Below, one piece after another: positions 1-6,377 of a DNA stretch of 36,531 nt. The notes beneath the pieces were generated by a model. The model did not search any database. It had not been told where the DNA came from and saw nothing but the letters and a program-made list of their open reading frames with translations. The position numbers and the translations under genes are program-made. Position 1 is the stretch's first letter. Every line of letters begins with the position of its first letter. The stretch spans positions 1-36,531 of the forward strand of contig NZ_JBMFWL010000019.1 in the NCBI RefSeq assembly GCF_049965315.1. The letters run 5' to 3'. Source of the DNA: Acidithiobacillus_B sp049965315 (GTDB lineage: Bacteria; Pseudomonadota; Gammaproteobacteria; Acidithiobacillales; Acidithiobacillaceae).

Positions 1-240
1 TCACCGTGTCAAGCACTTTCGCCGGAAGAAAGGCGATAAAAACCCGGCGGGGCCGGGCTGAATGTCTAAACTTCAGTATTAAAAAGATATCCATGTTGTG
101 CGCTGCATTGGCGCTGCACTGCCGGACGGGAATGGTAGGTACAACGCGGGATAGTGGGGGATACGCCTACGCATAACATGCTGATATTATGAATATTGTG
201 AAAATGCTTATATATCAAAAAGTCGTGGTTTTGGTCATGT
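1..240. other. Non-coding stretch left of the tRNA scar
   Basis: I see no convincing gene here; the open frames are low-quality and run into the tRNA fragment. The stretch holds a leftward terminator-like hairpin (38-57) and two near-identical 11-bp direct repeats starting GCGCTGCA (100-110 and 111-121). It is more A+T-rich between about 180 and 240. If the tRNA fragment at 241-290 is an integration scar, this stretch is the right end of the integrated element, where short direct repeats could be recombinase arm sites. That last point is inference. Confidence 0.4.
38..57 (-). terminator. Rho-independent terminator, leftward
   Basis: Read on the minus strand, a 6-bp perfect stem (CCCGGC/GCCGGG, 3-nt loop) is followed at once by five T residues. 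No gene ending here from the right is recognisable, so its transcript is unknown. Confidence 0.5.
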
Positions 241-290
241 TTGCATTCGCAATGCGAAGGTCGGGAGTTCGATCCTCCTCCGCTCCACCA
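241..290 (+). pseudogene. tRNA-Ala(CGC) 3'-half fragment (probable att site)
   Basis: This is the 3' part of a tRNA. The anticodon stem (241-245 with 253-257, one G-U pair) encloses a 7-nt loop TTCGCAA, giving anticodon CGC for alanine. A standard 5-nt variable region AGGTC follows, then a 5-bp T stem with loop TTCGATC (263-279), the 3' acceptor strand (280-286), discriminator A and an encoded CCA (288-290). The acceptor strand would allow the alanine identity pair G3-U70. The 5' acceptor strand and D arm are absent: the bases expected near 215-240 do not match them. A clean 3' half with CCA is what tyrosine-recombinase integration into a tRNA gene leaves at the far end of the element. With this orientation the element would lie to the left, outside the window. 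Confidence 0.75.
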
Positions 291-298
291 AAATTCAG

Positions 299-326
299 CG
301 CCCAACTGTTCTTAGTTGGGCGTTTT
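299..326 (+). terminator. Rho-independent terminator after the tRNA-Ala fragment
   Basis: A perfect 8-bp stem CGCCCAAC/GTTGGGCG with an 8-nt loop is followed by TTTT, starting 8 nt after the CCA end. It is best read as the original terminator of the tRNA gene, which implies that the DNA right of position 290 is the native downstream flank of that tRNA. Confidence 0.8.
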
Positions 327-584
327 CATTTGTGCTTCCCGCATGACACGCGTGGTTCCCGGTCATTCTGCGTGTGCGATCAGGGTCCTATGGCCTGGCG
401 GGAACATCCCCTGTTGCCCTCCGTTCCGCCCTCTCTTCTCTCGAAATCGGCGCTAACTTCTTCGCCGTAGCACACGCAGACGGCGGTGTTCATCGACCAC
501 TTGTGCGCGCGCCAATGGGAATGGTTGCCTCGCGGATTTGCATGGGCAGAGCAGAACGGCAAACCCGCGAGGCCTGCTTCCACG
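327..584. other. Gap downstream of the AbiEi-like gene, no intact gene seen
   Basis: No supported gene. In AbiE systems the AbiEii nucleotidyltransferase toxin lies directly downstream of AbiEi, which here would be this stretch read leftward. Neither frame shows nucleotidyltransferase motifs and there is not room for a toxin of about 300 residues before the tRNA scar, so the toxin gene is absent. Confidence 0.5.
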
Positions 585-1244
585 TCAGCCCTTGGGCGGA
601 AATGGATCATCTCCGTAGCTGTTGCGTTCGCGGATCTGACCATCGCGCCTTTGAACGAACATCTCACTCTGCTGGTTGATGGCGATGCCCAGCGCACGGT
701 CGCCTGCGGACGCCTTGCGCATCCTCCAGGCGTCTTTCAGGGCCTCCAGCGCCACATCCAGACCGATCTTGTTGCGATGCATGAAGCAATCCACGACTGT
801 CTTGGCCAGGCTGTAGATCCGTACCTTCACGCCGTTGCACAGATGCTCCTCGACGCCTGCCAGATGAGCGCCGCTGGCCATCTGAACCATCCTGATCGGC
901 GGATAGTCGAGCCGGGGTGAGTGGCTGCCGCGCGGCATGGCGATCCAGACCTTACGCGGCAGTCGGGTGGTCAGTCCATGAAACTGGAGTGCCTTGAGCA
1001 GGCAGAACACGGCCTGTGGCACCCTGGTGGCGACAAGAGCAAGACCCTCGAACTCCGTTACCTGTGCCCCTGGCTGGCGGTAAAGACCACGCCCGACCCG
1101 ATCCAGAAGCCCGGCGGCAGTCATGCGCGTCAGGACGACCCGAGGCGAGCCGATGGTGTCCAGATCGCTGGCGCGCAGCAGTCCCCTCTGGCTGACCAGA
1201 TCAAGGATGCGCTGGGTGTGGGTGTTCGCGGGCATGGTCACCAT
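585..1244 (-). CDS. AbiEi-type antitoxin-like winged-helix regulator, orphan, C-terminus abnormal
   Basis: About 219 aa. The N-terminal 50 residues form a winged-helix domain (TQRILDLVSQRG, then GRGLY), followed by the characteristic AbiEi middle region with HGLTTR, YSLAKTVVDCF and RNKIGLDVALEAL. Type IV AbiEi proteins repress their own promoter and neutralise the AbiEii nucleotidyltransferase; orphan members are common. Here no AbiEii gene follows. After KDAWRMRKAS the family normally continues for about 25 residues with an LWRYA...VMRPYLE type ending. This protein instead runs into an unrelated tail of about 40 residues, and a shift of reading frame near 690-700 partly restores an RWA...RVR pattern, so a C-terminal frameshift is likely. 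The ATG at 1244 is chosen because GGAGA lies upstream and the family homology starts just after it; the frame is open upstream to 1331. It faces fic across a 170-bp region with palindromes. Confidence 0.75.
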   Translation of the reverse strand: MVTMPANTHTQRILDLVSQRGLLRASDLDTIGSPRVVLTRMTAAGLLDRVGRGLYRQPGAQVTEFEGLALVATRVPQAVFCLLKALQFHGLTTRLPRKVWIAMPRGSHSPRLDYPPIRMVQMASGAHLAGVEEHLCNGVKVRIYSLAKTVVDCFMHRNKIGLDVALEALKDAWRMRKASAGDRALGIAINQQSEMFVQRRDGQIRERNSYGDDPFPPKG

Positions 1245-1267
1245 ATGTTCCGTTCTTTCTCCATAAA

Positions 1268-1279
1268 TGCAAATTTGCA
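1268..1279. promoter_or_regulatory. 12-bp perfect palindrome upstream of the AbiEi-like gene
   Basis: TGCAAATTTGCA is self-complementary over 12 bp and centred about 30 bp upstream of the AbiEi-like start codon, a typical position for an autoregulatory operator. AbiEi proteins are known to bind inverted repeats in their own promoters; the assignment here is inference. Confidence 0.4.
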
Positions 1280-1329
1280 GAGGAAATGGAACGCGCTTAG
1301 GTGGCGGCGAGTCTGCACGAATCATCGCC

Positions 1330-1414
1330 ATGCGGAGATTGCTTAGTCCATTTGCCGCAATCGGTGCGGAGAATGTCTTGCCCTTGCGGCGAATTGGGTG
1401 TTTAATCTCCGCAT
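1330..1414. promoter_or_regulatory. Perfect 11-bp inverted repeat in the divergent abiEi-like/fic promoter region
   Basis: ATGCGGAGATT (1330-1340) and its exact reverse complement AATCTCCGCAT (1404-1414) flank a 63-bp spacer. The core TGCGGAGA recurs at 1365-1372, and GCGGAGA recurs at 1420-1426 just inside fic. The right arm overlaps the fic start codon. Such spaced repeats between divergent genes suggest cooperative binding by a regulator, possibly the AbiEi-like protein. Confidence 0.45.
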
Positions 1415-2534
1415 GGATAGCGGAGAAAAACTTTACATCTGGCAGGCCGATGAATGGCCCAACTGGCGCTACGACCTGTCCATTCTCGCCGGGCCGCTTG
1501 CCGAGGTGAGCCGTGCGCAGGGCTTGCTACTCGGTCGCTTGGCGGACGTTGGGCTGGCGCTGCGCGATCAGGCCAGCCTTGCCGCCTTGACTGAGGACGT
1601 GGTCAAGACCAGCGAAATCGAAGGCGAAGTACTGAACGTGGAATCCGTGCGTTCATCCATCGCCCGAAGACTGGGAGTTGACATCGGCGGGGTCGCCCCA
1701 GTGGATCGGCACGTCGACGGTGTCGTTGAGATGGTGCTCGACGCCACGTCACGTAGTTCGGAACCCCTGACCGCCCAGCGCCTGTTTGGCTGGCACGCAG
1801 CGCTGTTCCCGACCGGGTATTCCGGCATGAGTCGAATCGCTGTGGGCCAATGGCGCGCCGATGCCGATGGACCCATGCAGGTGGTTTCCGGGCCAATGGG
1901 GGGGCGACGCAAGATTCATTTCCAAGCGCCGCCAGCGGTTGTGTTGGCCGCCGAAACGGCACGCTTTCTGGCATGGGCGAATGCGGAAACCGGGGAGCCT
2001 GTGCTCGTCAAGGCTGGGCTGGCGCATCTATGGTTCGTCACGCTGCATCCGTTCGACGACGGCAACGGGCGCATTGCACGCGCTGTGGGCGATCTGTTCC
2101 TGGCACGTGCCGATGGCAGTCCGCAGCGCTTCTACAGCCTGTCGGCGCAGATCCAGCGGGAGCGCAGGGACTATTACGACGTGCTGGAACGCATGCAGAA
2201 AGGCACGCTCGACGTCACGGGCTGGCTGTTGTGGTTCCTGGATACGCTCCGACGGGCCATCACCAGTGCGCAGGCCACCCTGGATGCCGTGCTGGTCAAG
2301 GCGCGCTTCTGGCAACGCTGGGCGGGTACGTCGTTGAACGAACGGCAGGTAAAGCTGCTCAACCGCCTGCTCGACGGCTTCGAGGGCAAGCTCACCAGCA
2401 GCAATTGGGCCGCCATTGCCAAATGCTCCCCCGACACCGCGTTGCGCGACATCACGCAATTGCTGGAACTGGGGGTGCTGAAAAAATCCCCCGGCGGCGG
2501 ACGAAGCACCGGCTACGAATTGGCGGATCAGTAG
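1413..2534 (+). CDS. Class II Fic family protein adenylyltransferase (N-terminal DUF4172)
   Basis: About 373 aa. Fic proteins transfer AMP (rarely other groups) from a nucleotide to hydroxyls of target proteins. The full active-site signature is present: HPFDDGNGRIAR at about residues 212-223, with the catalytic His and the Gly-Asn-Gly-Arg anion hole. The inhibitory motif TSEIEG (residues 66-71, matching S/T-xxx-E-G/N) precedes the Fic core, which makes this a class II, self-inhibited enzyme. The N-terminus (YIWQADEWPNWRYD) is typical of the DUF4172 domain that accompanies Fic, and the last ~100 residues look like a winged-helix (SSNWAAIAKCSPDTALRDI). The ATG at 1413 matches the usual start of the family; a GTG at 1398 is an alternative. 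No clear Shine-Dalgarno precedes either. It is divergent from the AbiEi-like gene. Targets are unknown. Confidence 0.88.
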   Translation: MDSGEKLYIWQADEWPNWRYDLSILAGPLAEVSRAQGLLLGRLADVGLALRDQASLAALTEDVVKTSEIEGEVLNVESVRSSIARRLGVDIGGVAPVDRHVDGVVEMVLDATSRSSEPLTAQRLFGWHAALFPTGYSGMSRIAVGQWRADADGPMQVVSGPMGGRRKIHFQAPPAVVLAAETARFLAWANAETGEPVLVKAGLAHLWFVTLHPFDDGNGRIARAVGDLFLARADGSPQRFYSLSAQIQRERRDYYDVLERMQKGTLDVTGWLLWFLDTLRRAITSAQATLDAVLVKARFWQRWAGTSLNERQVKLLNRLLDGFEGKLTSSNWAAIAKCSPDTALRDITQLLELGVLKKSPGGGRSTGYELADQ

Positions 2535-2553
2535 CCGGAGCCTGAAGCGTCAG

Positions 2554-3078
2554 TCAAACCGGCAGCGATGCGAGGGCATGCTGCAACGTCCTGTACTGGT
2601 CGCCCGGAGCGGTCGTCACATCGATGCCCAGTTCTTTGGTGTTCTGCAACCAACGCTGTGCCCACGCCATGGCCTCGTCGCGATCAAAGCGAATGAGCTT
2701 CTGGACCCGGCGATATGGGATGCCCAATGCATCTCGCGTCTGCTTTTGCGTGAAGATGTACAAGGGCAGCCCGGTTACGAACGAAATCTCGCGTGGGTCC
2801 ATGTACTTCGAGGCATTCGGGAGGACAACGTCGGAGGCGCTCTCCCAGGTCGACGCCCGGAGGGCTTGGGACTCGTAATCGAGGATTTCGTCAATTGGGT
2901 ACACGACGCGCTTGGACATTTTCATGAAGCGAGGCCCGCGTCCCTCGCTGCGCCAACGCTGGAGTGTCTTGGGGCTGATATTCCAGCGCGTGGCCGGGGA
3001 ACCGGCGCGCATCAGCGGGCCATACCAATGTCCCTGCTCTGCACGACGATACGGACTTCTATGGGGACGTTTCGGCAT
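2554..3078 (-). CDS. Excisionase/AlpA-like helix-turn-helix protein of unknown function
   Basis: About 174 aa. Residues ~33-68 read as a short MerR/excisionase-type winged HTH: NISPKTLQRWRSEGRGP followed by the wing and a YPIDEILDYE segment, typical of HTH_17/AlpA-like domains that select a site next to an integrase or regulate a mobile element. The C-terminal half contains a second HTH-like stretch (TRDALGIPYRRVQKLI) and is not recognised. The gene is convergent with fic, 19 bp away. The ATG at 3078 has no strong ribosome site; a TTG at 3123 and an ATG at ~3012 are alternatives. Its place in accessory DNA next to a tRNA scar fits a mobile-element regulator, but no integrase is visible in the window. 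Confidence 0.6.
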   Translation of the reverse strand: MPKRPHRSPYRRAEQGHWYGPLMRAGSPATRWNISPKTLQRWRSEGRGPRFMKMSKRVVYPIDEILDYESQALRASTWESASDVVLPNASKYMDPREISFVTGLPLYIFTQKQTRDALGIPYRRVQKLIRFDRDEAMAWAQRWLQNTKELGIDVTTAPGDQYRTLQHALASLPV

Positions 3079-3297
3079 CACTGAAGATAAACGGTTCGAG
3101 GTTCTGGTAGAATCCACCACCAAACAGCACGGCTCGGACCTCTCCGGGCCTTTTTCTTGCCTGCCACGCCGAGACGGAGGGGGTTCCCGCGTGACGGTCT
3201 GCGAGTAGACGCGCGGTGCGGGACAAGGGATTTACCCGGGGTTGTGACTGCCGGTTCGAGGCCAAGCAGGGCGACCAGTCCTGGGTTACATCGTCTC
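3079..3297. other. Short gap holding a strong rightward terminator
   Basis: No gene is supported. Open frames on both strands here are biased and carry no recognisable motif. The stretch contains the terminator at 3131-3155 and the possible 5' end of the HTH gene if its TTG start at 3123 is used. Confidence 0.4.
3131..3155 (+). terminator. Rho-independent terminator with no gene in front of it
   Basis: GGCTCGGA, loop CCTC, TCCGGGCC form an 8-bp stem (one G-T pair) followed by TTTTT. On the plus strand the nearest gene end is fic, 600 bp to the left, with the opposite-strand HTH gene between. The terminator is therefore probably a remnant of a lost gene, or it belongs to an unrecognised short RNA. 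Confidence 0.65.
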
Positions 3298-3507
3298 GCA
3301 GTGACAGGGGCGGAACTGGCCCGCCTGCGGGAGGACAAACGGCAAGTGGAGGCAAGTTCACACCTGCTCAAGACCCTGACATGCGCCTGCAGGACGTCGA
3401 AGCGGCCCTCAGCGACATCGAAAACCTGCTCGACGACAAAAAGCGTGAACATGCCAAGACCGAGCAGGAGCAAAGTGAAGCCAACGCATTCCGCCAACAG
3501 GCGCAAT
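3298..3507 (+). pseudogene. Frame-broken coiled-coil fragments, possibly from a Wadjet JetC ATPase
   Basis: Two charged, heptad-like segments sit in different frames. GAELARLREDKRQVEASSHLL lies around 3303-3365, and from 3381 in another frame come MRLQDVEAALSDIENLLDD and KKREHAKTEQEQSEANAFRQ. Together they look like part of a long SMC/SbcC-type coiled coil broken by a frameshift near 3370. They lie directly upstream of a JetD remnant. In Wadjet loci the SMC-like JetC gene precedes jetD, so a jetC origin is the natural guess. The coil sequence alone cannot prove it. Confidence 0.4.
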
Positions 3508-3564
3508 GCGTGCTGGAGAACACTGCAGCGCAACGGGTCTGGTTCCCGCGCAAGGAACTGCTCA

Positions 3565-4158
3565 ATGAAAACGCCATCCGCGATGGTGGCCAATTTAGCG
3601 CATCGCGGCGTGCTCTCCGAACTCCTTGACCTGGCGCTGGCGGCCAACGCCATTGATCCCGCAGCCAGCGGCGCCGGTCAGTTCGCGCGGCGCTACGGTT
3701 TCCGCGACAAGCCTCTGCGCGTGCGCTTTCGCCTGCTCGATCCACGCCGCCGGCTGCTGCCCACTGCCTCCGACCAGGATCTCACCGTCACCCACGACAC
3801 CTTTGCCCAACTCGATCCCAACGTGGCACGGGTATTCATCACCGAGAACGAAATCAACTTTCTCGCCTTCCCCAAACTGGCCGACAGCCTGGTCCTCTTC
3901 GGCGCCGGCTATGGCTTCGACATGCTCGCCCACCGACCGCAGTGGGGTAAGGAGCCGCAACCCGTACTGCGCGACCTGACCCGCCTCGGTCCCCGGGAAC
4001 GCGCCCTCTTTGCTGACCTGCGCGATCAGCCCCTGGGCCAAAAGATCCGCCTCGAACAGGAGCGGATCGGCTTTTCCTGGGTAGAGCGGGCACCGGTTGA
4101 ATTCCAGCAGGGCGGCCCGCAGGTCCCAGCCCTCCCAACATCCGTTCCGGGTTCATGA
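3565..4158 (+). pseudogene. jetD: Wadjet JetD (DUF3322/DUF2220) remnant, TOPRIM core deleted
   Basis: From about 3598 the frame reads as the C-terminal half of JetD, the nuclease subunit of the Wadjet anti-plasmid SMC complex: AHRGVLSELLDLAL, RYGFRDKPLRVRFRLLDP, then VFITENEINFLAFP and FGAGYGFDMLA. At ~3922-3933 it jumps straight to HRPQWGKEPQP and continues to LEQERIGFSWVE. In family members, about 40-45 residues including the acidic YWGDIDTHGF TOPRIM segment lie between these points, so the catalytic metal site is missing through an in-frame deletion. The N-terminal DUF3322 domain (roughly 180 residues) is also absent. No jetA, jetB or intact jetC is seen. The family identification is from memory of the motifs, and it is strong because several blocks match in order. 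Inactive. Confidence 0.8.
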
Positions 4159-4254
4159 CGCCGGCTTGCACTAGGTGCATGTCCCTGCAGTGAATAGTAT
4201 TCTTGATCCCATCGCTCTGGCATGGAACCAGACATCCCCCTCAGGAGCCGCCCA

Positions 4255-5457
4255 ATGCCCGAAGCACCTTCCCCTGGCCATCCCCAGGATGCGCAGAAAT
4301 CCCGCTGGATGCTGGCTTCAACGGGGCTGAACGGGGCCCTTTCCGTCGCCAAGATCGGCTGGGGGATCTATTCCGGCAGCACCGTGGTCATTGCCGATGC
4401 CGTGCACAGCATCTCCGATGTCCTCGGCGCCTTGCTCATCTTCGCCGCCATTCGCTTTTCCCGCCATCGCTCGCCCCGTTTTCCCTATGGCTTGCACAAG
4501 GTGGAGGACATGGCGGCCCTCGCCGGTGCGGTACTGGTAGTCCTGGCGGCCTACGAGATCGTGCGGGCGGTCTTTTTCACCGGCGGCGCCCAGCCCCCCA
4601 GCAATCCTGTGGCCACCATGTTCTTCATGGCCGCCATCATCCTCGCCGAAGGCGTTTTCTTCCTGGCCGAACGTCGCGCTGCCCAGATCCTCCAGTCGCC
4701 CGGCCTGCATAGCGACGTGGTCAACTGGCTGGGGGATATCGGCGCCGGTTTCGTGGTCATCGCCGGTATCGGCGGGCATCTTTTGCATCTGCCCTACGCC
4801 CAGGAGATCGCCGTCGTCATCATCGTCCTCCTCATCCTCGAAGGCGCCTGGGACGTACTGCGCGACGCCGTAATGTCCCTACTGGACGCCTCCGTACCCC
4901 CGGAGATGCTGCGCAGGGCCGAGACCCTCCTGGCCACGGCCCCGGAGGTGGAGGAAGTGGAGCAATTGCGCCTGCGCCGGGCGGGCAGCGTGCTGTTTGC
5001 CGATGCCACCATTGCCGTGGCCGAATCCAACTTCCATCGCGCCCACGAGGTGGCCGAGCGCGCCGAGGCCAGCCTGCGCCAGGGTTTCCCGGAGTTGGAG
5101 GCCGTCACCCTGCACTATGAGCCCCAGCGCAAGCCCTACCGGCGCTGCGCGTATCTGCTGGACGATGATCAGGCAACCCTCGCTGCGCGTTTTGGGGCCA
5201 CCCGCTGGATTCGCCTGGACGATCAGGATCGCGCCGGGGGGGCGCCCATGAGCCGCATGGTCCACAGTCCGGTTGCGGGTGCGGAAAGGGGCAAGGGTAT
5301 CCGCCTTGCTGCCTGGCTCATTGCCCAGGGCGTCGACGAGATCCATTTGCGTAGCGGCGAGATGGAGCCGGCTTTGCAGGACCTGTTAGAGGCCGCAGGG
5401 GTGGCGGTGATGGTCGATACGCAGGAGCCCCCCGCACCCCTGGAAGCGGCCCGATAA
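4255..5457 (+). CDS. Cation diffusion facilitator (CDF) metal exporter with C-terminal NifX-like domain
   Basis: 400 aa. CDF proteins are dimeric antiporters that move divalent metals (Zn, Fe, Mn, Co) out of the cytoplasm against protons. The first metal-site helix shows D48, H51 and D55 (ADAVHSISD) and the fifth helix shows H152, D154 and D161 (LHSDVVNWLGD). Six membrane segments span residues ~20-210, then comes the ferredoxin-like cytoplasmic domain (to ~290). The last ~110 residues (TRWIRLDD, SRMVHSP, WLIAQGVDEIHLRSGEM) resemble the NifX/NifB dinitrogenase-cofactor domain that occurs fused to a subgroup of CDFs. The ATG at 4255 follows CAGGAG by 8 nt and is preferred to an in-frame ATG at 4222. 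The stop lies 2 bp from the end of the convergent metallopeptidase gene. Confidence 0.9.
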   Translation: MPEAPSPGHPQDAQKSRWMLASTGLNGALSVAKIGWGIYSGSTVVIADAVHSISDVLGALLIFAAIRFSRHRSPRFPYGLHKVEDMAALAGAVLVVLAAYEIVRAVFFTGGAQPPSNPVATMFFMAAIILAEGVFFLAERRAAQILQSPGLHSDVVNWLGDIGAGFVVIAGIGGHLLHLPYAQEIAVVIIVLLILEGAWDVLRDAVMSLLDASVPPEMLRRAETLLATAPEVEEVEQLRLRRAGSVLFADATIAVAESNFHRAHEVAERAEASLRQGFPELEAVTLHYEPQRKPYRRCAYLLDDDQATLAARFGATRWIRLDDQDRAGGAPMSRMVHSPVAGAERGKGIRLAAWLIAQGVDEIHLRSGEMEPALQDLLEAAGVAVMVDTQEPPAPLEAAR

Positions 5458-5459
5458 AT

Positions 5460-6230
5460 TCACGATCCACCGCGAAAAAACGCCGGCACGTACTGCCAGG
5501 CCGTGCGGCGCAAGGCCTCCCGATGCGCCGGCGTATCCGGATCCCAGCCTTTGAGCAGGGCCCAGAAACGCGGCCCATGATTCATTTCCCGCAAATGACA
5601 GAGCTCGTGGAGCAGTACATGGCGCACCAGGGGTGGGGGCAGAAAGAGCAACTGGGCATTCAGGCTGATGCTGCGCCGGCTGGAGCAACTCCCCCAGCGG
5701 CCGCGCTGGTGGCGTAGGCTCGCATTGTCATAGCGCAGGCCGGTTTCGGCGGCCAGGGTCGCCAACAAAGGGAAGAGATGGCGCTCCCCCTCCTGCTTCA
5801 GCCAGCGCCGCAGCAGGAAACGCGGGGCATCCCTATCCTCCGGGGCGTGGCTCAGATAGAGATGGCGGCTGGCCGGTGCCGCCGTCAGCCGGGCCGTATT
5901 CAGGGACGCGGACCGCATGCACCGGATCGTCCAGACCTGACCGACGGCAGCGAGGGAGAAGCTGGCAGGGAGATCTTCACGGTCCATCCCCATGGCCGAC
6001 GCTTCCCGCGGCTCCTGCGCTCGCAAACGCTGCAGGTGCTTCTCTATCCATGCGGCACGGGCGGCCAGGGCCACCCCCACCTGCTCCGGCGGGCAATGGC
6101 TGGGGAGCACAACCACCACCCCGCCCCCGGCGGAAACCTCGATGCGCAAATAGCGCGCCCGCGCCGAGACGCGCACCGCATAGGGCTGCACCTGCCCATG
6201 GGGGAGGACGAGGGGAGGAAAAGAGGCCAT
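5460..6230 (-). CDS. YgjP/SprT-like zinc metallopeptidase (M48-type, DUF45)
   Basis: 256 aa, usual length for the YgjP family. The zinc motif HELCH (residues 208-212) is followed by MNHGPRFW, with H218 as a further conserved histidine, and upstream LRHQRGRWGSCSSRRSISLNAQL is the conserved strand region of this family. These soluble peptidases have no established physiological substrate in most bacteria. The ATG at 6230 has no Shine-Dalgarno, and a TATACT box (6243-6238) ends only 7 nt before it, so the mRNA may be leaderless. It is divergent from the methyltransferase gene. Confidence 0.88.
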   Translation of the reverse strand: MASFPPLVLPHGQVQPYAVRVSARARYLRIEVSAGGGVVVVLPSHCPPEQVGVALAARAAWIEKHLQRLRAQEPREASAMGMDREDLPASFSLAAVGQVWTIRCMRSASLNTARLTAAPASRHLYLSHAPEDRDAPRFLLRRWLKQEGERHLFPLLATLAAETGLRYDNASLRHQRGRWGSCSSRRSISLNAQLLFLPPPLVRHVLLHELCHLREMNHGPRFWALLKGWDPDTPAHREALRRTAWQYVPAFFRGGS

Positions 6231-6256
6231 GGTCCAAAGTATAAACGCAAGGGCCT

Positions 6257-6273
6257 GGTCCAGTCATTGGACC
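6257..6273. promoter_or_regulatory. Inverted repeat in divergent promoter region
   Basis: GGTCCA and TGGACC flank a 5-bp spacer, 27 bp upstream of the metallopeptidase start and ~105 bp upstream of the methyltransferase start. It could be an operator for either gene; nothing in the sequence identifies the regulator. Confidence 0.3.
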
Positions 6274-6319
6274 CCCTCGCCGCCAACTCCCGGCCAAGCG
6301 TATCCAGCCCCCGCCGGCG

Positions 6320-6349
6320 TTGACTTGCGCGGGTGCCCATGACTAAATG
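6320..6349 (+). promoter_or_regulatory. Candidate sigma-70 promoter for the methyltransferase operon
   Basis: TTGACT, 18 bp, TAAATG. The -35 box is good and the -10 moderate. It sits 28 bp upstream of the chosen start codon at 6378, consistent with a short leader. Confidence 0.4.
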
Positions 6350-6377
6350 GCGCTATCCCATTCATGCGTGGAAGACT

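Noticed and set aside
66..305. Leftward open frame covering the tRNA fragment
   Set aside because: It runs antisense through the tRNA and its terminator region, with no motif or ribosome site.
3098..3122. Sequence ending in ATCCACCACCA that looks like a second tRNA 3' end before the 3131 terminator
   Set aside because: No T arm with a TTC loop or acceptor partner can be folded in any register; the resemblance is limited to CCA repeats.
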